Position numbers and translations under genes: made by a program. The notes beneath the pieces are model-generated. The model was not told the DNA's origin and searched no databases. It worked only from the letters and a program-made list of their open reading frames with translations. Positions 18,734 to 26,606 of a stretch of 64,000 nt of DNA are shown in pieces. This DNA is from Stenotrophomonas maltophilia (GTDB lineage: Bacteria > Pseudomonadota > Gammaproteobacteria > Xanthomonadales > Xanthomonadaceae): the NCBI RefSeq assembly GCF_039555535.1, contig NZ_CP154630.1, positions 4,291,001-4,355,000 of the forward strand. The letters run 5' to 3'. The first letter of the stretch is position 1. Each line of letters starts with the position of its first letter.

Positions 18734-18848
18734 GGAGCGCTCCGGATGGCTTCTTGCCGTGGTACCAGCATAGCCGGTGCCGCGTGATGCGGCATCGGAC
18801 ACAAGTCAGGGGATCGCCCGCCATGGGTCGGCATGGCAGGCGGGAGGA

Positions 18849-20213
18849 TCAGGACAGCATCGACTGGCCGATGCGCAGGCTGCTGCGGCGCAGGCGCCAG
18901 CCCATCAGGATGGCGGCGGCGGTCAGGCCGACGATCAGGCCGATCCACATGCCCTGCGGGCCCATGCCCAGGCCCAGGCCGAGCCCGGCGCCGAGCGGCA
19001 TGCCCAGGCCCCAGTACGCGAACATGGCGATGAACATCGGCACGCGGGTGTCCTTCAGGCCACGCAGCGCACCGGCCGACAGCACCTGGATGCCATCCGG
19101 GAACTGGAAGGTAGCCGCGTACAGCAGCAGCGTCGAGGCCAGGCCGGCCACCGCCAGGTCGTTGGTGTAGACACCGACGATGGCGTCGTGGCCGAACAGC
19201 AGCACCGCCGCCGACAGCGTCTGCGTGCCCATGATGATCGCGTAACCGGCCCACGCCGCGCGGCGCACACCAAAGCCATCGCCGCGGCCGACCGCATGGC
19301 CGACGCGCACGGTGGTGGCCTCGGCCACGCCCATCGGGATCATGAAGCACAGCTGCGCCACGTTGATCGCAATCTGGTGCGCGGCCGCTTCATTGGCACC
19401 GAGGCGGCCGATGAGCAGCGCGGTGACGATGAACAGGCCGCCTTCCATCAGCACGGTGATGCCGATCGGCAGGCCGGTGCGCAGCAATTCCCAGATCGCC
19501 TTCCAGCGCGGCCCCTCGAAGTGCGAGAACAGCTGCAGGTGGGCGAAGCGCTTGGTGAACCACAGGTAGGTGGCGAACGCGATCGCCTGCAGCCACATCA
19601 TCACCGCCGAGGCGATGCCGAGGCCCTCCGCGCCCATTTCCGGGAAGCCGAGCTTGCCGTTGGCCAGCACGTAGCCCATCGGCGCCAGCACCAGCAGGCC
19701 GCCGAAGCCGAGCAGCATGGTCGGCAGCGTCCAGTGCATGCCCTCGCTGAGGTAGCGCATGCAGAAGTACAGGGTCAGCGCCGGACCACCCCAGCGCACC
19801 GCATGCAGGAACGCGGTGGCACCCGGCACGATGTCCGGCGCGATGCCGAACGCCGGCAGCAGCGGTGGCACCACGGTGAGGAAGGTGAACATGATCAGGC
19901 CCAGGCCCAGCGCCAGCCACAGTGCCTGGCGGAACAGCGGGCCGATCTCGCGCTCGCGGCCGGCGCCATGCAGCTGCGACACCGATGCGGTAAGCGAGAT
20001 CAGGGTGCCGATCGGGATCAGCATCGGCAGCCACAGCAGCGCCGTGCCGATGGTCACCGCAGCCAGGGTCGCGGTGGCGTGGTGGCCGGCAATCACGTTG
20101 TCGACGAAGGAGATCAGGCCGGTGGACACATGCCCGAGCACAAGCGGCAGGGCGAGCAGACCGGTGGCGCCGACTTCCTTGCTGAAGCGCGGCGTGGAGG
20201 TTGCAGTAGACAT
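18849..20213 (-). CDS. MATE family multidrug efflux transporter (NorM-like)
   Basis: 454 residues with about 12 hydrophobic helices and the duplicated MATE fold. The conserved N-terminal section LALPLVLGHVSTGLISFVDN and the mid-protein internal repeat (LLRTGLPIGITVLMEGGLF) are typical. Such pumps use Na+ or H+ to export cationic drugs and metabolites. No regulator gene is adjacent. The 5' flank (20214-20383) has no recognisable operator. Confidence 0.9.
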   Translation of the reverse strand: MSTATSTPRFSKEVGATGLLALPLVLGHVSTGLISFVDNVIAGHHATATLAAVTIGTALLWLPMLIPIGTLISLTASVSQLHGAGREREIGPLFRQALWLALGLGLIMFTFLTVVPPLLPAFGIAPDIVPGATAFLHAVRWGGPALTLYFCMRYLSEGMHWTLPTMLLGFGGLLVLAPMGYVLANGKLGFPEMGAEGLGIASAVMMWLQAIAFATYLWFTKRFAHLQLFSHFEGPRWKAIWELLRTGLPIGITVLMEGGLFIVTALLIGRLGANEAAAHQIAINVAQLCFMIPMGVAEATTVRVGHAVGRGDGFGVRRAAWAGYAIIMGTQTLSAAVLLFGHDAIVGVYTNDLAVAGLASTLLLYAATFQFPDGIQVLSAGALRGLKDTRVPMFIAMFAYWGLGMPLGAGLGLGLGMGPQGMWIGLIVGLTAAAILMGWRLRRSSLRIGQSMLS

Positions 20214-20383
20214 AAGGTGCTTGACGCGAACTACGGTTGCGCGCGAAGGGCACAGGCACCGGGTTGCGGCCGGTCATCTTACGCGCGCAACGCGCGCATT
20301 CCCATGACATGGCGTGAATGCCGGGTTCCGGCAGGCCCCGGCATCACGCGTTGCGATCGCGTTACCGGAAAAGACGCCCCCCT

Positions 20384-20471
20384 GTAGAGTCGACTGTCAG
20401 TCGACTGCTCTTCATACAGGACCGCGAAAACCCCGCGCTGCGCGCGGAAGTCGACTGACAGTCGACTCTAC
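20384..20471. repeat. SMAG/REP-like dimer with AGTCGACT arms
   Basis: GTAG-AGTCGACTG-TC-AGTCGACT head at 20384, a 40-bp linker with an embedded GCGCGC-rich hairpin, and the inverted partner ending at 20471. It is the regular counterpart of the expanded copy at 6977-7095. The rest of the 20214-20508 gap shows no gene. Confidence 0.9.
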
Positions 20472-20508
20472 CCTGTCGAGGTTACCCGTCGACGCTACGC
20501 CTTCGGGT

Positions 20509-21093
20509 TTACTGGCCGGCCTGGCGCTTGAGCCAGGTGTCGCGCTCGGCGGCGGGCACGGCGAGGAACGCGCCACGCACCGTGTCGCGTTCCTGCGGTG
20601 GCGTGCGCTGCGCGACCAAGGTCAGCTGGGCCAGCTGCGCCGGGCTGAGCTGGCGCAGCACGGCCAGCGCGGCCTCGCGCTGTTCCGGTGGCACGAAGCC
20701 GAACAGGCCATGCAGCTTGGGGAACTCCAGTCCCAGCTGCGGGCCCAGCCGCCAGCCTTCACGGAAGGCCTGGTCCTGCGCCTGGAACTGCTGGCGCAGA
20801 CGCTGCTGCTGGTCCGCCGGCAGCGCGTTGAACCGCGCCGCAGCCTGCCGGATGCGCTCCCGCTCGCTCTCCGGCAGGGCGCGCCAGGCCGCGTAGTCGG
20901 CTCGGCGCTGACGCTGCTGCGGAGCATCGAGCTGGGCAAACGATGCGGGCGCAGCAGGTGCAGCTGCCGGCGCTGGCGCGGCAGATGAGGTGGCCGGCAC
21001 CGGCGGCGGCAATGGGACGTTCAAGGTCTGCGGCGCAGCGGACAGCGACAGCGGCAGGGCCAGCAGCAGGCTGGCGAATACGGTCTTATTCAT
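20509..21093 (-). CDS. secreted DUF3106 protein
   Basis: 194 residues. Signal peptide (about 1-19, SLLLALPLSLSA), an Ala/Pro-rich linker (about 30-52), then a helical domain rich in E-R and Q-R repeats (WRALPESERERIRQAAARF, LPADQQQRLRQQF), typical of DUF3106. Probable periplasmic protein with Spy/CpxP-like helical character (inference). Its ATG at 21093 overlaps the 3' end of the upstream gene by 8 bp, so translation is probably coupled. Confidence 0.8.
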   Translation of the reverse strand: MNKTVFASLLLALPLSLSAAPQTLNVPLPPPVPATSSAAPAPAAAPAAPASFAQLDAPQQRQRRADYAAWRALPESERERIRQAAARFNALPADQQQRLRQQFQAQDQAFREGWRLGPQLGLEFPKLHGLFGFVPPEQREAALAVLRQLSPAQLAQLTLVAQRTPPQERDTVRGAFLAVPAAERDTWLKRQAGQ

Positions 21094-22090
21094 CGGCAGC
21101 AGCGGTTTCCAGCGTGGCGCTGGCCGGCTCCGGCCGGCTCGGTCTGGATTGCGATTCATCCACCGGCAACGGGCCGCCCGCGGCGGTCCAGGCATACAGA
21201 TCGGCATCAGCCACCAGCGGATAGTCGCGATCAGCCAGCATCGTGGCGTCGTCGGAGGCCTGGGCCGGGGTCGCATCCGGCGTAGCGTTGACCTTGCTCG
21301 GCGGAAGCGCTTCCACCGTGACCGGGCCAGCTTCACCCACGACGCCTTCCGGCAGAGGAGCATCGCTACCGGATGAATGTACTTGCCAGTAGCGCCAGCC
21401 CAGCGCCGCGGCCAACAGCACCGCCACCGTCACCAGCAGGATCACCGGACCGCGCCAGCGCGGCCTGGCATTGGGCCGCCGCCGCTTGCCCTGGGCGGCC
21501 GCACGATCATCGCGCTGCGGTGCGCGCCAACTGGTCGAGGGAGCTTCATTGCTGGCGGCTGGTGCAGCTGGCTGCTGCAGCTGCTGCAGGCGCTTGGCCG
21601 GCAGGTCGCGGATGCGCAGCTGCACCTGTTCGGCCAGCTGGCGCCAGGCCGACGCATCGGGCTGGCCATGTGCATCGCGGGGGCAGGCATCGGCCAGCAG
21701 GTGCTGGTAGCCCGCTTCGTCCTGATCGAGCACGCGCATGGCGATGCCCTCGTCCAGACTGCCGCCCACCCGCAGAAGGAGCGCCAAGCGTGACAGCGGC
21801 GCCATCTCGCCCAGCGCAGCCAACGGCGGCAACCACTGGCCGCCCACCGGCTCGCGCAGCGCCTGGCGCTGGCCCAGCAGGGTCCAGAAGCGGGTCGGCC
21901 ACTGCGCCATCGGCAGGTCGCTGGCCACCGCGGCAAAGGCGCGCATCACCGCCACCAGGGTCTGCTCGGCACGCGCGGCGTCGCCGCACTGCAGCTCAGC
22001 CACCACCAGGGCGCGGCGCTCGACGCCGCGCAGGAACGCCGACAGCGCGCCGGCCGCGGTCGAGGAAACAGGGGCGGGCACAGCCGTCAT
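21086..22090 (-). CDS. membrane protein with degenerate ECF-sigma-like N-terminus and DUF3619-like C-terminus
   Basis: 334 residues. Residues 13-70 (FLRGVERRALVVAELQCGD...QWPTRFWTLLGQRQ) look like region 2 of ECF sigma factors of the FL-GVERRA-AE-GD...EWP-LFHRIL type. Residues 95-130 are positioned like a decayed region 4. One TM helix (about 215-236) follows a basic RRRPNARPRWR stretch, and the periplasmic tail ends with ADRDYPLVADADLYAWTA, reminiscent of DUF3619 proteins encoded next to ECF sigma genes. The DUF3106 gene directly downstream is also a partner in such operons. The similarity is by eye and the sigma part lacks clear promoter-binding motifs. It may be a fused, repurposed sigma/anti-sigma module. 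Confidence 0.6.
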   Translation of the reverse strand: MTAVPAPVSSTAAGALSAFLRGVERRALVVAELQCGDAARAEQTLVAVMRAFAAVASDLPMAQWPTRFWTLLGQRQALREPVGGQWLPPLAALGEMAPLSRLALLLRVGGSLDEGIAMRVLDQDEAGYQHLLADACPRDAHGQPDASAWRQLAEQVQLRIRDLPAKRLQQLQQPAAPAASNEAPSTSWRAPQRDDRAAAQGKRRRPNARPRWRGPVILLVTVAVLLAAALGWRYWQVHSSGSDAPLPEGVVGEAGPVTVEALPPSKVNATPDATPAQASDDATMLADRDYPLVADADLYAWTAAGGPLPVDESQSRPSRPEPASATLETAAADE

Positions 22091-22176
22091 CGGTCACTCC
22101 AAAGGTCTGCCAGCATGATAGCGGCAGCCCCTCGGCACCCGTAGGACTTGCGCCCAAAGGCACTTCGTGCTGCAGG

Positions 22177-22185
22177 TTGTGCACA
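22177..22185 (+). promoter_or_regulatory. near-consensus DnaA box
   Basis: TTGTGCACA, one mismatch from TTWTNCACA. Confidence 0.4.
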
Positions 22186-22366
22186 GCACCACGCCCGCCT
22201 CGGGGAAAACTGCGGCATCCAGCTGAATTCACTCTGTTTCAGCAATGTTTCACACTCAAGTTGTTGATTTTGAATGACTTTGAAGTGTGGCGATTTTTTG
22301 ACCAACCCAAGCGTGAGCTCGTCGCCATCGGCCTCCTGCGTTCCCGTCGACCGGTAACGCACAACG

Positions 22367-22389
22367 TTATCCACAGAACATGTGGATAA
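22367..22389. promoter_or_regulatory. pair of perfect DnaA boxes in inverted orientation
   Basis: TTATCCACA (22367-22375), 5-nt spacer, TGTGGATAA (22381-22389). Both 9-mers match the strongest E. coli DnaA box exactly. They lie 115 bp upstream of the likely priA start. They could be a DnaA-controlled promoter element or a DnaA-titration or reactivation-like site. Confidence 0.75.
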
Positions 22390-22503
22390 GACTGAATCTC
22401 CAATGGACACCGATATTTAGGTGACATTTATGATTCAACGGGGGCTCCCCGGCCGCCTCCGCCCCCTGCCATTCGCGCGCGCATGGCCCGTTACACTGGC
22501 CCG

Positions 22504-24681
22504 ATGCTTTCACCCATTCCGACCCTGCAGGTCGCCCTGCCCGTCCCGCTGCCACGCCTGTTCGACTACCTGTCGCCGGAGGGCGATGGGCCCACGGTCG
22601 CGGTCGGCTGCCGCCTGAAGGTGCCGTTCGGCAACCGCGAGCTGGTCGGCGTGGTGGTCGGCCACGGCCAGACCGATGACGGCCAGGGACTACGCCAGGC
22701 CCTGGCGTGGTGCGACCCGCAACCGCTGCTGCAGGGCGAGTTGTGGCAGAGCCTGCAGTGGCTGGCGCGCTACACCCATGCGCCGCTGGGCGAGGTGCTG
22801 AGCACCGCCCTGCCGGGCCCGCTGCGCCATGGCGACGCCCTGCCCGACACCCACCACTGGGGCTGGCAGCTGACCGCCGAAGGCCGCGCCCAGCGCGAAA
22901 AACTGCGTGCCGGCAGCCGCCCCCGGCAACTGGCCGAACTGCTGGCCGACGCCATCGTCGATGAAGACGTGCTGGGAGAACGCATGGACGACTGGCGCAC
23001 CGCCGCGCGCAGCCTCGCCAAGCGGGAACTGGCCGAGCGCGTAGCGCTGAGCGTGGCGCCGCAGCACGCGCAGCCACTGCCCGGCCCCACCCTCAACCCG
23101 GACCAGGCCGAGGCCGTGGCGGCAATCAACGCAGTCGAGGGCTTCCAACCGTTCCTCCTGGATGGCGTAACCGGCAGCGGCAAGACCGAGGTCTACCTGC
23201 AGGCCATCATCCACTGCCTGGCGCAAGGCAGGCAGGCGCTGGTGCTGGTGCCGGAAATCGGCCTCACCCCGCAGACCCTGGCACGCTTCCGCGGCCGCCT
23301 CGGCATCGCCGTGCATGCCCTGCACTCGGGATTGAACGACAACGAGCGCGCGCGCGTCTGGGCAGCGGCCTCCCGCGGCGAAGCGCGGGTCATCGTCGGC
23401 ACCCGCTCGGCGGTGTTCACGCCACTGCCGCAGGCCGGCCTGCTGATCGTCGACGAGGAACATGACGGCAGCTACAAGCAGCAGGATGGCATCCGCTACC
23501 ACGCACGCGATTTCGCCCTGGTGCGGGCCAAGGCGCTGGGCATCCCGGTGCTGCTGGGCAGCGCTACGCCTTCATTGGAAACGCTGCACAACGCCTATGC
23601 CGGGCGCTACACCCACCTGCGCCTGAAGCAGCGTGCCGGTGATGCGCGGCCACCGCGCGTGCGCATCCTCGACGTGCGCAAGCGGCCGCTGCACGATGGC
23701 CTGTCGGCCGATGTGCTGGCCGGCATCAGTGAGCACCTGCAGCGCGGCCAGCAGGTGCTGGTGTTCAAGAACCGCCGTGGCTACGCACCGGTGCTGCTGT
23801 GCCACGACTGCGGCTGGACCGCACCGTGCAACCGCTGCGATGCGCCGATGACCGTGCATGGCGGCGGCCGTCGCCTGCAGTGCCATCACTGTGGCGCGCG
23901 GCAACCGGCACCGCTGGCATGCCCCGCGTGCGGGAGCCTGGCGCTGCAACCGCAGGGCATCGGCACCGAGCGCCTGGAAGAGCATCTCACCGCCGCCTTC
24001 GCCGATTTTCCGGTTGTGCGCATCGACCGCGGCACCACGTCACGCCGCGATGCACTGGAACAACAGCTGGCGAAACTGGGCGACCAGCCCGGCATCCTGG
24101 TCGGCACGCAGATCCTGGCCAAGGGCCACGACCTGCCCAAGCTGACCCTGGTGGTGGTGGTCGGCATTGATGAAGGCCTGTTCTCGGCCGACTTCCGCGC
24201 CAGCGAGAAACTGGCGCAGCAGCTGATCCAGGTGGCGGGCCGTGCGGGTCGTGCACGTGATCCCGGCGAGGTCTGGCTGCAGACCCATCACCCCGGGCAT
24301 CCACTGCTGGAAACGCTGGTCAGCGGTGGCTACCACCCGTTCGCACAGGCCGAATTGAACCAGCGCCAGGCCGCCGGATTCCCCCCCTTCGCGCATCTGG
24401 CGCTGATGCGCGCCGAAGCGCAGCAGGTGGAGCATGCCAATGCGTTCCTGCTGGCAGCGCGACAGCTGCTGGGCGAGCAGAACGTGGTGGAGGCGTATGG
24501 GCCGATGCCGGCGCCAATGCCGCGGCGCGCCGGCTACCAGCGCACGCAGCTGCTGCTGTCTGCCGTGCACCGGCCGCCACTGCACGGCGTGCTCGGGCAG
24601 CTGGTGCCACAGCTGTACGCGCTGCCGGAAGCACGCAAGGTGCGCTGGTCGCTGGATGTGGATCCGACGGATCTGTATTGA
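22504..24681 (+). CDS. priA: primosomal replication restart helicase PriA
   Basis: 725 residues from the ATG at 22504; an in-frame ATG at 22483 would add 7 residues and cannot be excluded. N-terminal 3'-DNA-binding domain (PIPTLQVALPVPLPRLFDY), helicase Walker A GSGKT (224-228) and DEEH box (317-320). The zinc-binding cysteines occur in the series CHDCGW...CNRC, CHHCG and CPACG (about 432-475). Motif VI region QVAGRAGRA is intact. It restarts collapsed replication forks, which makes the perfect DnaA boxes upstream notable. Confidence 0.96.
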   Translation: MLSPIPTLQVALPVPLPRLFDYLSPEGDGPTVAVGCRLKVPFGNRELVGVVVGHGQTDDGQGLRQALAWCDPQPLLQGELWQSLQWLARYTHAPLGEVLSTALPGPLRHGDALPDTHHWGWQLTAEGRAQREKLRAGSRPRQLAELLADAIVDEDVLGERMDDWRTAARSLAKRELAERVALSVAPQHAQPLPGPTLNPDQAEAVAAINAVEGFQPFLLDGVTGSGKTEVYLQAIIHCLAQGRQALVLVPEIGLTPQTLARFRGRLGIAVHALHSGLNDNERARVWAAASRGEARVIVGTRSAVFTPLPQAGLLIVDEEHDGSYKQQDGIRYHARDFALVRAKALGIPVLLGSATPSLETLHNAYAGRYTHLRLKQRAGDARPPRVRILDVRKRPLHDGLSADVLAGISEHLQRGQQVLVFKNRRGYAPVLLCHDCGWTAPCNRCDAPMTVHGGGRRLQCHHCGARQPAPLACPACGSLALQPQGIGTERLEEHLTAAFADFPVVRIDRGTTSRRDALEQQLAKLGDQPGILVGTQILAKGHDLPKLTLVVVVGIDEGLFSADFRASEKLAQQLIQVAGRAGRARDPGEVWLQTHHPGHPLLETLVSGGYHPFAQAELNQRQAAGFPPFAHLALMRAEAQQVEHANAFLLAARQLLGEQNVVEAYGPMPAPMPRRAGYQRTQLLLSAVHRPPLHGVLGQLVPQLYALPEARKVRWSLDVDPTDLY

Positions 24682-24718
24682 GGGGTCAGAGCCCACCCGT
24701 CGGGTGGGATCCGACCCC
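24682..24718. repeat. GGGGTC...GACCCC palindrome, copy B
   Basis: Starts directly after the priA stop. Conserved flanks GGGGTCAGAGCCC and GGGATCCGACCCC enclose the inner stem ACCCG/CGGGT. Confidence 0.8.
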
Positions 24719-24726
24719 GCGGTATT

Positions 24727-24765
24727 GGGGTCGGATCCCTTTTCGCAGAAAAGGGCTCTGACCCC
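24727..24765. repeat. GGGGTC...GACCCC palindrome, copy C (inverted to B)
   Basis: Same flanks in opposite orientation, with inner stem CTTTT/AAAAG; forms a head-to-head pair with copy B between the convergent priA and GST genes. Confidence 0.8.
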
Positions 24766-24777
24766 GAACGCTCTCGC

Positions 24778-25398
24778 TTAGGTCAGCGGCGACATCACGC
24801 CGCGCTGGTAGGCGGGACGCTGGCGAAGGCGGGCGTACCATTCGGCCAGGTGCGGAAGCTCCGGGCGCTGGATCGGCAGTTCGAACCAGGCGTAGATCAG
24901 CGAGCCCAGCGGGATGTCACCCATCGCGAATTTTTCGCCCGACAGCCACGGCTGCCTGGCCAGGGTGGCATCGGCCATCGCCAGGTAGTCACCGGCACGG
25001 ACGATGGCCGCGCTGATCCGCGCTTCGTCGCGGTCGGCCGGGGCGGTGCGCATGATGCCCCAGATCAGGTCGCTGTACAGCGGCGCCATCCGCGAGGTGC
25101 TCCAGTCCATCCACTTCTCGGCCTGGGCGCGCTCCATCGGGTCTTCGGCGTACAGCGTGCCCAATGCGTAGCGTGCGCTCAGATAGCGCACGATGGCGTT
25201 CGATTCCCACAGCGGCAGGCCGTGGTCTTCGATCACCGGTACCAGGCCATTGGGATTCATCGCCTGGTATTCCGGCGTCTGCGTGCCGCCATGGCTGCCA
25301 CCGACTTCGATGGATTCATACGGCAGACCGATCTCCTCGGCACACCACAGTACTTTGCGGACGTTGCTGGAATTGCGGCGGCCCCAGATCTTCAACAT
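24778..25398 (-). CDS. glutathione S-transferase family protein
   Basis: 206 residues. N-terminal thioredoxin-fold domain (MLKIWGRRNSSNVRKVLW; the serines at 10-11 are candidate catalytic residues), NPNGLVPVIED (cis-Pro) and ESNAIVRYL (glutathione-binding ES motif), then an all-helical C-terminal domain. The start at 25398 removes a 22-residue extension that is not GST-like. Substrate unknown; single gene divergent from a small membrane protein. Confidence 0.9.
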   Translation of the reverse strand: MLKIWGRRNSSNVRKVLWCAEEIGLPYESIEVGGSHGGTQTPEYQAMNPNGLVPVIEDHGLPLWESNAIVRYLSARYALGTLYAEDPMERAQAEKWMDWSTSRMAPLYSDLIWGIMRTAPADRDEARISAAIVRAGDYLAMADATLARQPWLSGEKFAMGDIPLGSLIYAWFELPIQRPELPHLAEWYARLRQRPAYQRGVMSPLT

Positions 25399-25477
25399 TG
25401 CGGATTTCCTTGCCTGCAGCGGTGCGCCACGGTGGCGCGGAAACGCTACGATACGCCCATCCACAGGGAGAGACGAC

Positions 25478-25669
25478 GTGACTGCATGGGATGCTTTGAA
25501 CTACGTTCTGCTGGCAGCAGGGCTGGGGATGCTGGTGCTGGGCTACCGCCGCTCCAATCGCAATCTGCTGCTGTGTGCGGGCCTGTTGCTGCTGGCCTTC
25601 AACGGCGTTGAGGATTTCGCCGCCGGGTTCGCCGACGGCTATGCGAATTCGGAAGCACGGGTGATCTGA
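25478..25669 (+). CDS. small membrane protein, 63 aa
   Basis: GTG start with GGGAG 7 nt upstream. Two hydrophobic segments (about 8-24 and 30-47) separated by YRRSNRN give a hairpin membrane topology. The C-terminus is short and acidic-polar. No known family is recognised. It is divergent from the GST gene, and a hairpin plus T6 follows at 25685-25719. Confidence 0.65.
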   Translation: MTAWDALNYVLLAAGLGMLVLGYRRSNRNLLLCAGLLLLAFNGVEDFAAGFADGYANSEARVI

Positions 25670-25684
25670 CCCGTTTGGGTGATG

Positions 25685-25719
25685 TGCCGGCCAGTGGCCG
25701 GCACTACCGGTTCTTTTTT
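25685..25719 (+). terminator. SMAG-like palindrome acting as terminator
   Basis: TGCCGGCCA/TGGCCGGCA hairpin (25685-25703) with CTAC at 25704-25707, then T6 at 25714-25719. Oriented to terminate the 63-aa gene on the plus strand. On the minus strand its GTAG gives the stop codon of the NYN gene. Confidence 0.6.
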
Positions 25720-26483
25720 GGCAGCGCGCGCACGTAGGACGACTTGCCGTCCTTCTTCAGCTCGAACAGGCCGATCGCCGCCAGCAGATCGCTGAGCTTG
25801 CCGTAGCCGTAGTTCCGCGGGTCGAACGAGGCCTGGTTGCCGATCTGGCTGCCGACCGGTCCCAGGTGCGACCAGCCATCCTCACCCTCGGCCGAGGACA
25901 CCGCGCGACGCAGCATCTTCACCAGCCGCGTGTCGCTGCGCATTTCCGCACCACTCTTGCGCGGCCGGGCATCGTCGTTGGCCACCGGCTCATTCGATGC
26001 CTGTTCGCTGGACGCCTGTTCGGTATCCGGCACGCTGGCATGGGTCTGGCCCAGCGCTTCCAGATAGGTGAATTTCGAGCACGCATTGACGAAGGGCTCC
26101 GGCGTCTTCTTCTCGCCGAAGCCATACACCTTCACGCCATCGGTCAGCAGGCGCATCACCATCGGGGTGAAGTCGGCATCGCTGGACACGATGGCGAAGC
26201 CGTCCAGATTGCGCGCGTACAGCAGGTCCATGGCATCGATCACCATCGCCATGTCCGAGGCGTTCTTGCCCTTGCTGTAGGCGAACTGCTGGATCGGGCG
26301 GATCGCGTATTCGTGCAGCACGGCTTCCCAGCCCTTCAATCGCGGGCTCTTCCAGTTGCCGTAGGCGCGGCGCACGTTGGCCACGCCGTAGCGGGCCACT
26401 TCGGCCAGCACTTCGTCGATCTTCGAGGCCGGCGCGTTGTCGGCGTCGATCAACAGGGCGATGCGCTTTTCCGGTTCGCTCAT
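25704..26483 (-). CDS. NYN-domain ribonuclease-like protein with OST-HTH/LOTUS domain
   Basis: 259 residues. NYN (PIN-like) domain at about 5-145 with acidic metal-site residues in LIDADNAP (D13, D15), NASDMAMVIDAMD and SSDADFTP. A Ser/Glu/Asn-rich linker (about 150-180) leads to an OST-HTH/LOTUS domain (about 185-255, ending YVRALPKKNR) that binds RNA or G-rich nucleic acid. Related bacterial proteins are thought to act in RNA processing. Its stop TAG (25704-25706) is the TAG of an adjacent GTAG palindrome. Divergent from ndh. Confidence 0.88.
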   Translation of the reverse strand: MSEPEKRIALLIDADNAPASKIDEVLAEVARYGVANVRRAYGNWKSPRLKGWEAVLHEYAIRPIQQFAYSKGKNASDMAMVIDAMDLLYARNLDGFAIVSSDADFTPMVMRLLTDGVKVYGFGEKKTPEPFVNACSKFTYLEALGQTHASVPDTEQASSEQASNEPVANDDARPRKSGAEMRSDTRLVKMLRRAVSSAEGEDGWSHLGPVGSQIGNQASFDPRNYGYGKLSDLLAAIGLFELKKDGKSSYVRALPKKNR

Positions 26484-26606
26484 GGACTCCTCGCGGGCGG
26501 TTGCCTGAACCCGAGTATCGCCGATCCACGCGGGCGCTGACGTGACAGGCGGTCGCCGTGCGAAGATGCCAGGCGCTTCCCCCAATGCCCCCACTGGAGT
26601 GAGTCG

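Larger units (their letters stand above)
22091..22503. other. 413-bp gene-free, locally AT-rich gap upstream of priA
   Basis: No gene is seen on either strand. 22220-22310 is much richer in A/T than the flanks (runs such as GATTTTGAATGACTTTGAAG and GATTTTTTGACC). The gap contains a near-consensus DnaA box (22177-22185) and two perfect ones (22367-22389). It separates the divergent sigma-like gene and priA. Confidence 0.7.

Noticed and set aside
22091..22503. AT-rich gap with DnaA boxes, considered as oriC
   Set aside because: No dnaA, dnaN, rpmH or gidA neighbours and only three boxes; better treated as a DnaA-linked regulatory site.
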